Below are positions 1-6,245 of a DNA stretch of 6,245 bases, one piece after another; position 1 is the stretch's first letter; each line of letters starts with the position of its first letter. This DNA comes from Armatimonadetes bacterium UBA5419 (lineage in GTDB: Bacteria; Armatimonadota; UBA10988), in assembly GCA_002409445.1 (NCBI GenBank), contig DHNJ01000123.1, positions 1 through 6,245 on the forward strand, read 5' to 3'. Below the pieces are notes generated by a model that was not told where the DNA came from, ran no database searches, and saw only the letters and a list, made by a program, of their open reading frames with translations. The translations under genes and the position numbers were made by a program.

Positions 1-2
1 GG

Positions 3-437
3 CAGGAAAGCGGGCACCCGCGTGAGGCGCTCGACGCGCTGGTCGCGGCGCGCGCGGAGCTGGAGGCGACGTGGGCGCCGCGGCTGGCCAAGGCGCCCGA
101 GGCCGACCGCGCGGCTGCCCAGGCCGAGCTCGAATCGGGCGAGGACGCCTGCCTGGCGCGACTGTACCAGGCGGCGGCGTTAGCCGACTTGGAGCGCTGG
201 GCGGAGGCCGAAGCACTGCTCGATGAGCTAGCGACGCTGGCCGACGAGGGCGAGTCCGAGCGCGGCACGAGCGGCAAGGTGCACGAGTTCGCGCTGCCGG
301 AGTGGTACCTGTTGCGGGGCCGCTGCCGGCTGGCCGCCGGGCGGACCGACGCGGCGCAGGCGGACATCCAGCGCGCGCTGGAAGGCGACCCGATGCTCTT
401 CGCCGCCCGCCGCGCCCGGCTCACCGCGCGGTTCTAG
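3..437 (+). CDS. TPR-containing protein, C-terminal part (5' end outside window)
   Basis: The frame is open from the left edge (first full codon at 3) to a TAG at 435-437, giving 144 residues with no visible start. The TTG at 189 lies inside the open frame and is not needed as a start. The sequence is Ala/Leu/Glu/Arg-rich and helical. A segment at about 303-398 reads EWYLLRGRCRLAAGRT and runs on to RALEGDP, which fits a tetratricopeptide repeat (small residues at the helix crossing, terminal Asp-Pro). The stretch before it (LERWAEAEALLDELATLAD) looks like another degenerate repeat. TPRs are protein-interaction scaffolds, so no specific function can be assigned. No signal peptide or membrane segment is visible in this part. 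The gene converges on pilD, so it belongs to a different transcript, and a link to pili is not shown. High-GC third positions support real coding on this strand. Confidence 0.72.
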   Translation, partial: QESGHPREALDALVAARAELEATWAPRLAKAPEADRAAAQAELESGEDACLARLYQAAALADLERWAEAEALLDELATLADEGESERGTSGKVHEFALPEWYLLRGRCRLAAGRTDAAQADIQRALEGDPMLFAARRARLTARF

Positions 438-495
438 CCGCCCAGGCCGCACAACCGCGCCGCGCGGTTCTAGCCGCCGAGGCCGTAGAGCCGCG
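424..495. repeat. Imperfect 36-bp tandem duplication at a convergent gene junction
   Basis: Copy 1 is 424-459 and copy 2 is 460-495, directly adjacent, with 32 of 36 positions identical (differences at copy offsets 20, 27, 29 and 31). Each copy carries the word cgcggttctagccgcc, whose CTAG core gives a TAG stop on both strands. The TPR gene stops in copy 1 (435-437) and pilD stops in copy 2 (472-470). Copy 1 read on the minus strand still encodes ARLCGLGG plus stop, against ARLYGLGG plus stop at the true pilD end. Copy 2 read on the plus strand still encodes ARF plus stop, as at the TPR gene end. The ancestral junction was probably a CTAG overlap of the two stop codons that was then duplicated. 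Confidence 0.85.
453..469. terminator. GC hairpin between convergent genes, possible bidirectional terminator
   Basis: A perfect inverted repeat has arms aaccgcg (453-459) and cgcggtt (463-469) around a 3-nt loop. It starts immediately after the pilD stop codon on the minus strand and lies 15 bases past the TPR gene stop on the plus strand. The position is right for ending both transcripts. However, neither side has a T-tract, so it is not a classical intrinsic terminator. It arises at the boundary of the two tandem repeat copies and may be incidental. Confidence 0.25.
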
Positions 496-1291
496 CCACC
501 CAGTCGCCGATCTCGGGCCAGAGCATGACCGCTAGCGTGCCCGCGACGAGGAACGGGCCGAAGGGGATCGGGTCGCGCCGGCTGACGCGGCCGAGGGCCA
601 TCAGGCCGCCACCGATCAGCACGCCGGCGAAGATGCTCAGCAGAAAGAACGCCCCGAACTGCGCGGTCGGGCCGAACAGAGCGCCCACGCCCGCGGCCAG
701 CAGCACGTCGCCGCCGCCCATGCCCTCCTGCCCAAGCCACCAGCGGCTGAGGCGGACGATGGCCTCGAAGATGAGCCAGCCGAGGACCGCCCCGGCGACC
801 GACCAGACCAGCGGCGGCAAGCCGTCGCCGGCCAGCAACGGCCAGCGCCCGCCGGCCCAGGCGCCAAGCAGCGCGGCGACGAGGACGGTGATGTTGAGGC
901 CGTCCGGGATGATCTTGTAGCGCAGGTCGGTGCCGGTGCCGGCGACCAGCGCTGCTGCGGCGACCCAGTAGGTCAGCGTCGTCAGCGTCAGGTCCCAGCG
1001 CCAGAAGATGGCGACGAACAGCACGCCGGTCAGCGCCTCGACCCACAGGTACTGGCCGCTCAGCGCGACGCCGCAGTAGCGGCAGCGGCGCCCGGCAAGC
1101 AGGTACGAGAGCAGCGGGATGTTGTCGCGCGCGGCGAGCAATGTGCCGCAGCAGAAGCAGTGGCTGCCCGGCACGACGACCGAGCGGCCGCGGGGCAGGC
1201 GGTAGATGAGGACGTTGACGAAACTACCGACGCACCAACCCAGGAGCAGCGCGCCGACCGCAAGGATCGTGCGCGCTGCCGTGGGGTTCAT
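470..1291 (-). CDS. pilD: Prepilin peptidase / N-methyltransferase (type IV leader peptidase)
   Basis: This inner-membrane aspartic protease cleaves the leader of type IV prepilins at the cytoplasmic face and, in bifunctional members, N-methylates the new N-terminus. The 273 residues match the family length. Visible features in order are: GSFVNVLIYRLP near residues 22-33; a cytoplasmic zinc-type loop with two CxxC pairs (C45/C48 and C70/C73) around DNIPLLSYLL; GQYLWVEALTG at 79-89; the first catalytic Asp, D122, in DLRYKIIPD; and the second, D195, in GMGGGD. About seven or eight hydrophobic segments span the rest. The intact cysteine loop suggests the methyltransferase domain is retained. The residue usually Lys two places after the GxGD Asp is Leu here. 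The ATG at 1291 is 12 bp after the pilC stop with no clear Shine-Dalgarno, so translational coupling is likely. It is the last gene of the pil cluster, and its 3' end is duplicated. Confidence 0.95.
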   Translation of the reverse strand: MNPTAARTILAVGALLLGWCVGSFVNVLIYRLPRGRSVVVPGSHCFCCGTLLAARDNIPLLSYLLAGRRCRYCGVALSGQYLWVEALTGVLFVAIFWRWDLTLTTLTYWVAAAALVAGTGTDLRYKIIPDGLNITVLVAALLGAWAGGRWPLLAGDGLPPLVWSVAGAVLGWLIFEAIVRLSRWWLGQEGMGGGDVLLAAGVGALFGPTAQFGAFFLLSIFAGVLIGGGLMALGRVSRRDPIPFGPFLVAGTLAVMLWPEIGDWVARLYGLGG

Positions 1292-1303
1292 AGGGTGCGC
1301 CGT

Positions 1304-2575
1304 CTAGCCCGCGAGGCCTTCCATCAGGGCGACCAGCGGCATGAACATCGCGATGACGATGAAGCCGACGATGGCGCCCAGGACGACGATCAGGATCGGC
1401 TCGAGGGCGGCCGTCAGCGACTCCAGCGCGGACTCGACCTCGCCTTCGTAGAAGTCGGCGACCTTCTCCAGCATCTGGTCCAGCGCGCCGGTCTCCTCGC
1501 CAATGGCGATCATCTGCACGACCATCGGCGGGAACCAGCCGGACTGCTCGAGCGGCTTGGCCATGACCTCACCCTCGCGGATCGCCGCGCGGGCGCTGAG
1601 GATGGCGCCGGAGATGACCGCGTTGTCGACGGTGCCGGCTGTCGTCTCCATCGCCGAGAGCACCGGCACGCCCGAGCGGAGCATCGTCGCCAGCGTGCGG
1701 GCGAAGCGGCTGAGCGAGATCTTCAGGCCCAGGCCGCCGAAGACTGGCATCTTAAGTTTGATGAAGTGCCAGATGCGTTTGCCTGAGCGGGTCGAGGCCC
1801 ACTTGCGGAAGACGTACAGGAAGCCGAACAGGATCGGCCAGGTGAGGTAGAACTTCTTGAACATCCATTCGAGCATGAAGTTCGAGATGTTCTGCAGCAG
1901 CAGGGTCGCGGCGGGGAAGTCGGTGACCTCCAGGTCGGCGATGATCTGCAGGAACTTGGGCAGGATGAAGGTCATCAAGCCCGTGACGATGCCGAACGCG
2001 GCCACGACGACCAGGACCGGGTAGGTCATGGCCGCCTTGATCTTGCGCCGCAGTTCGACGTCGTCTTCGAGGAAGGTCGCCAGGCGGTCGAGCGTCTCGT
2101 CCATGACACCGCCGACCTCGCCCGCGCGGACCAGACCGACGAACAGGTTGTTAAACGCCTTCGGGTGGCGCATCATGGCCTTGGACAGGCTCTCGCCGGC
2201 CTCGACCTGGACCTGCAGGTCGCGGACAATGTCCTTGAGCTTGGGGCTCGCGGCCTGCTGCTCGAGGACGGTCAGGCAGCGGATGAGGCTGACGCCCGCG
2301 TTCATCATGGTCGAGAACTGGCGACAGAAGACCGCCAGGTCCTTGGCCTTGACCTTGCCGAAGCTGAACCGCTTCTTGGGTGGCGCCTGGCCACCGGCCA
2401 TGCTCTGGGCGGCCTTGGCCTTCGCCGCCGCGCGCCCGGTCAGCAGCTTGACTTCGGTCGGGAAGTAGCCCTGGGCCTGCAGTTTCTGGCGCAGGATCTG
2501 TTCGTCGACCGCTTCAGCTTGACCCTGGGCTATCTTGCCCGACTGGGTTTTTGCGGTGTACTGAAAGACCGGCAT
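1304..2575 (-). CDS. pilC: Type IV pilus inner-membrane platform protein (GspF family)
   Basis: PilC is the polytopic platform on which the PilB and PilT motors act to add or remove pilins. The 423 residues have the usual two-GspF-domain layout: a soluble N-terminal part starting MPVFQYTAKTQSGK, domain 1 at about 80-205 with a membrane segment near 186-206, a second membrane segment near 243-258, domain 2 at about 285-415, and a final hydrophobic helix at 393-415. Family signatures are FCRQFSTMMNAGVSL (83-97), FPPMVVQMIAIGEETGALD (348-366) and FYEGEVESALESL (375-387). Residues 45-70 are a basic, Ala-rich linker. The start is the ATG at 2575, supported by AGGAG six bases upstream. It lies 64 bp after pilT and 12 bp before pilD, so co-transcription is likely. 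A type II secretion GspF role is possible from the family alone, but the adjacent pilT favours a pilus. Confidence 0.96.
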   Translation of the reverse strand: MPVFQYTAKTQSGKIAQGQAEAVDEQILRQKLQAQGYFPTEVKLLTGRAAAKAKAAQSMAGGQAPPKKRFSFGKVKAKDLAVFCRQFSTMMNAGVSLIRCLTVLEQQAASPKLKDIVRDLQVQVEAGESLSKAMMRHPKAFNNLFVGLVRAGEVGGVMDETLDRLATFLEDDVELRRKIKAAMTYPVLVVVAAFGIVTGLMTFILPKFLQIIADLEVTDFPAATLLLQNISNFMLEWMFKKFYLTWPILFGFLYVFRKWASTRSGKRIWHFIKLKMPVFGGLGLKISLSRFARTLATMLRSGVPVLSAMETTAGTVDNAVISGAILSARAAIREGEVMAKPLEQSGWFPPMVVQMIAIGEETGALDQMLEKVADFYEGEVESALESLTAALEPILIVVLGAIVGFIVIAMFMPLVALMEGLAG

Positions 2576-2581
2576 CGCTCA

Positions 2582-2586
2582 CTCCT
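2582..2586 (-). promoter_or_regulatory. Shine-Dalgarno of pilC
   Basis: Minus-strand AGGAG ends six bases before the ATG at 2575. This good match at near-ideal spacing fixes the pilC start. The rest of the 64-bp pilT-pilC gap (2587-2639) shows no convincing promoter or terminator. Confidence 0.75.
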
Positions 2587-2639
2587 GTCCCGGGGGAGAT
2601 CGATCGGCGCTCACCTCCCGGTTGGCTACTCTAATGCGG

Positions 2640-3794
2640 CTACCGCCGCTGAGCGCCACCCGGCCGCTGGCCAGCGGACTCGGGGTCATCCTCGCCGTAA
2701 ATCAGCTTGCGCAACTCCTCGACGTTGACCGCCTTGCGCATCGCATCATCGAGACTGATCATACCCCGAACATAGGCCTCCTTAAGCGCCTGGTCCATGG
2801 TTTGCATCCCGGCCGCCGAGCCGGTCTGCATCACCGAGGTCATCTGGTGCGCCTTGGCCTCACGAATCAGGTTACGGATGGCTGAGTTGCAGACCATGAT
2901 CTCCTGCACACAGACACGGCCCGACTGACCTGCGCGGGGCAGGAGCTGCTGCGAGATGACCGCGACGAGGTTGTTGGCCAACTGCACGCGGATCTGCTCC
3001 TGCTGGTCGGCGGGGAACTGGTCAACCATGCGGTCCACCGTCTCTGCCGCGGTGTTGGTGTGCAGCGTGGCGAAGACCAAGTGGCCGGTCTCGGCCGTGG
3101 TGATCGCGATCTGCGTGGTCTCGAGGTCGCGCATCTCACCGACGAGGATGACGTCCGGGTCTTCGCGCAGCGCCGAGCGCAGCGCCCGGGCGAAGCTGTG
3201 CGTATCCGAACCGACCTCACGCTGGTGGATGACCGACTTCTTGTGGCTGTGCAGGTACTCGATGGGGTCCTCGATCGTCAGGATGTGCTTGCCCTGCGTC
3301 GCGTTGATCTCGTTGACCATCGAGGCCAGCGTCGTCGACTTGCCCGAGCCCGTCGGCCCCGTGACCAGGACCAGCCCACGCGGCTTCTCGATGAACTCGC
3401 GGAGGATCGCCGGCTGCTTCAGGTCCTCCATCGTCGGGATACGCGCGGGGATCGTGCGGAAGGCGGCGCCGACGTTGTGCCGCTCGCGGAACACGTTGAC
3501 GCGGAAGCGCGAGACGCGCGGCACCTGGTAGGAGAAGTCCAGCTCCCACTCGTTCTCGTAGCGCTGGATCTGCTCATCGGTGAGGATGTCGTAGCAGATG
3601 CGCTGAGCGACGGGTGGGGTGAAGACGGTGTACGTGAGAGGGCTCAGTTCGCCGTCGACGCGAATGATCGGCGGCAGCCCAACAGCGATGTGCAGGTCGG
3701 TCCCGCCGGCGTCGACGGTCAACCTCAGCAGGTCGTCAATGTGGGCGTCCTCGATGGGGCTGGCCTGGCCACGCGGCGCGATCGATGTCTCCAT
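2640..3794 (-). CDS. pilT: Type IV pilus retraction ATPase (twitching motility)
   Basis: PilT is the hexameric cytoplasmic ATPase that powers pilus depolymerisation, driving twitching, adhesion tension and often DNA uptake. The 384 residues are slightly longer than typical (about 345-370) because of a polar tail, GEDDPESAGQRPGGAQRR. Visible motifs are: the N-domain with DLLRLTVDAGGTDLHIAVGLP (21-41); Walker A GPTGSGKST (146-154); the Asp-box region TIEDPIEY (173-180); Walker B DVILVGE (214-220); the His box TGHLVFATLHTN (236-247); and the PilT-specific AIRNLIRE (305-312) that separates it from PilB/GspE. All key residues are present. The start is the ATG at 3794 with GGAGG 11 bases upstream. 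The 124-bp gap after pilB is the largest in the cluster and contains a hairpin beside the ribosome site, but I see no convincing promoter there, so it is probably part of the pilB transcript. Confidence 0.97.
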   Translation of the reverse strand: METSIAPRGQASPIEDAHIDDLLRLTVDAGGTDLHIAVGLPPIIRVDGELSPLTYTVFTPPVAQRICYDILTDEQIQRYENEWELDFSYQVPRVSRFRVNVFRERHNVGAAFRTIPARIPTMEDLKQPAILREFIEKPRGLVLVTGPTGSGKSTTLASMVNEINATQGKHILTIEDPIEYLHSHKKSVIHQREVGSDTHSFARALRSALREDPDVILVGEMRDLETTQIAITTAETGHLVFATLHTNTAAETVDRMVDQFPADQQEQIRVQLANNLVAVISQQLLPRAGQSGRVCVQEIMVCNSAIRNLIREAKAHQMTSVMQTGSAAGMQTMDQALKEAYVRGMISLDDAMRKAVNVEELRKLIYGEDDPESAGQRPGGAQRR

Positions 3795-3805
3795 ACGCTA
3801 CTGTT

Positions 3806-3810
3806 CCTCC
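3806..3810 (-). promoter_or_regulatory. Shine-Dalgarno of pilT
   Basis: Minus-strand GGAGG, a full core match, lies 11 bases before the ATG at 3794, slightly long spacing. Its first two bases are also the last two of the downstream arm of the adjacent inverted repeat. Confidence 0.7.
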
Positions 3811-3831
3811 CAGGGCCGGCCGAACCCTGGG
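3809..3831 (-). promoter_or_regulatory. Stem-loop in the pilB-pilT gap touching the pilT ribosome binding site
   Basis: A perfect 7-bp inverted repeat, cccaggg (3809-3815) and ccctggg (3825-3831), surrounds a 9-nt loop. In the minus-strand mRNA the downstream arm ends within the GGAGG of pilT, so the stem would pair two bases of the ribosome site. No U-tract follows, so it is not a classical terminator. It could modulate pilT translation or protect a processed mRNA end. No function is shown. Confidence 0.4.
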
Positions 3832-3918
3832 CCCCGCCGACTTTGACGCCGACGGCACCCAGCTTCGCTAACCCACACTCGTTGGACCATCCGGCCCACC
3901 GTTGGTCGCCCGCCGCGC

Positions 3919-5724
<1,806 letters not shown>

Positions 5725-5889
5725 TTGCCTTACCCCGCTAGGAAAACGGCCGGCGCCAGCCTTCAGCCAGCCCGCCGTCCTCCCACTCAGTTTGCGTCCG
5801 GACCACCCGGCCCGTCCGCTCCGAACTCCGCTCGCCGCCGCCGCGCCAGGCGCGGTGAGGCCCGAGTCGGATCCGTTCACGATCTGTGT
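5725..5889 (-). promoter_or_regulatory. Probable 5' leader of the pil operon (or an N-terminal extension of pilB)
   Basis: This runs from the predicted transcription start (about 5889) to the preferred pilB TTG. It is GC-rich. It can form hairpins at 5841-5855 (6-bp stem, 3-nt loop), at 5800-5813 (GGGCC/GGTCC around a GGGT loop) and a small one at 5728-5742 (CCT/AGG). The minus-strand words GACGCAAA (5798-5791) and TAGCGGGGT (5740-5732) recall the c-di-GMP-I riboswitch, but its other conserved half is not evident. The region is open in the pilB frame, so it could instead encode 52 extra residues. Third-position base use argues against that. Confidence 0.4.
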
Positions 5890-5942
5890 AGGTTCAGTCT
5901 AGCAAATCCCGATCCGCGTTGTCAACGCCCACCGCACAGATC
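5881..5942. repeat. 8-bp inverted repeat flanking the pil promoter
   Basis: Perfect arms gatctgtg (5881-5888) and cacagatc (5935-5942) are separated by 46 bp. The promoter -35/-10 pair lies between them and is centred within about one base of the repeat centre. One arm is 9 bp upstream of the -35 and starts right after the aroE stop codon. The other starts just after the predicted transcription start. Possible roles are paired half-sites for a regulator or chance; an 8-bp pair at some spacing up to 50 bp is expected a few times in a window this size. Confidence 0.4.
5896..5925 (-). promoter_or_regulatory. Sigma-70-type promoter for pilB-pilT-pilC-pilD
   Basis: On the minus strand, a perfect TTGACA -35 (5925-5920) is followed by an 18-bp spacer and TAGACT (5901-5896), which matches four of six -10 positions including the key A2 and T6. 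TGC immediately upstream of the -10 makes an extended -10. The predicted start is an A near 5889. It lies in the 62-bp gap between the aroE stop and the longest pilB frame, so the pilus genes can be transcribed independently of aroE. The short AT-richer patch within very GC-rich surroundings adds support. Confidence 0.65.
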
Positions 5943-6245
5943 TCAACCCGCGACCAGCCGCCGCGCCAACTCCGCTTCCAGCACATCTCGCATCAACTCT
6001 GCCGGCGCGCGCTGGCCGGTCCATCGTTCCAGGCTCAGCGCGCCCTGCCAGGCCAACATCCCTGCCCCATTTCGCGCTGTCGCGCCGCGCTCCTCCGCCG
6101 CGGCCATCAACCGCGTGCGCGGCGGGTTGTAGATCAGATCGACCAGCCAACAGCCGTCCGCCAAGCTCGGCAACTCGACCGGACTCGCGTCGGCCTCAGG
6201 CGCCATACCGACGCTGGTCGTGTTGATGATCAGCTCGGCCCCGCC
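5943..6245 (-). CDS. aroE: Shikimate dehydrogenase, C-terminal part (5' end outside window)
   Basis: AroE reduces 3-dehydroshikimate to shikimate with NADPH in the chorismate pathway. Only the last 100 residues are here, running off the right edge and ending with TGA at 5945-5943. They begin GGAELIINTTSVGMAPEAD, the conserved N-[AT]-[TS]-x-x-G-M segment of the NADP domain. VDLIYNPPRTRLM (the Y-x-P-x-x-T motif) and GAGMLAWQGALSLERWTG follow. The Gln in the latter corresponds to a substrate-contacting Gln of the family. The catalytic Lys and Asp lie upstream, outside the window. The internal ATG at 6206 falls inside the NTTSVGM motif and is not the start. AroE lies just upstream of pilB on the same strand; linkage of aro genes with pil genes is a layout I recall from several non-proteobacterial lineages. 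The pil promoter between them suggests partly separate expression. Confidence 0.95.
   Translation of the reverse strand, partial: GGAELIINTTSVGMAPEADASPVELPSLADGCWLVDLIYNPPRTRLMAAAEERGATARNGAGMLAWQGALSLERWTGQRAPAELMRDVLEAELARRLVAG

Noticed and set aside
228..1046. Minus-strand open frame of 272 codons overlapping pilD and the TPR gene
   Set aside because: It is an out-of-frame overlap of pilD (470-1291) that continues antisense to the TPR gene. The product is Arg/Gly/Pro-rich without family features.
1160..1786. Plus-strand open frame of 208 codons opposite pilC and pilD
   Set aside because: It spans two well-supported opposite genes, is extremely rich in Arg, Asp and His, and has no recognisable domain.
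2576..2639. Possible separate promoter or terminator between pilT and pilC
   Set aside because: Only a short cccggg palindrome and the pilC ribosome site are seen. No -10/-35 pair or T-tract stem-loop is present.

Overview
The window holds most of a type IV pilus assembly operon read leftwards on the minus strand, in the order pilB-pilT-pilC-pilD. On the right is the 3' end of aroE, on the same strand. On the left is the 3' end of a convergent tetratricopeptide-repeat (TPR) gene. The DNA is strongly GC-rich with a high-GC third codon position. The order aroE-pilB-pilT-pilC-pilD, with no pilM/N/O/P/Q in between, is unlike the usual proteobacterial layout. It resembles loci I remember from Armatimonadota and some Firmicutes. 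I lean towards a high-GC Armatimonadota-like or other non-proteobacterial lineage, with low confidence, because nothing here is a taxonomic marker.

Right to left: aroE (shikimate dehydrogenase, last ~100 residues) ends at 5943. A good sigma-70-type promoter (consensus -35, extended -10) follows in the gap before pilB, so the pilus genes probably have their own transcription start. An 8-bp inverted repeat sits concentrically around this promoter. About 165 nt of GC-rich leader then precedes the most likely pilB start, a TTG at 5724. A longer frame from a GTG at 5880 is possible, but its extra 52 codons look non-coding. pilB (extension ATPase, with an MshEN-type N-domain) ends at 3919. A 124-bp gap carries a hairpin that touches the pilT ribosome binding site. 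pilT (retraction ATPase), pilC (inner-membrane platform) and pilD (prepilin peptidase) follow with gaps of 64 and 12 bp.

Together these genes supply the pilin-processing enzyme, the membrane platform and the two opposing motors of a retractable type IV pilus. The pilins, alignment proteins and any secretin must be encoded elsewhere. PilT with its specific AIRNLIRE motif argues for a twitching/retractile pilus rather than a plain type II secretion system.

At the left end pilD converges on the TPR gene. The junction holds an imperfect 36-bp tandem duplication that copies both genes' stop-codon region. No RNA gene, insertion sequence, CRISPR array or clearly new system was found. The less ordinary points are the promoter-flanking repeat, the long pilB leader with two words shared with c-di-GMP-I riboswitches, and the duplicated gene junction.
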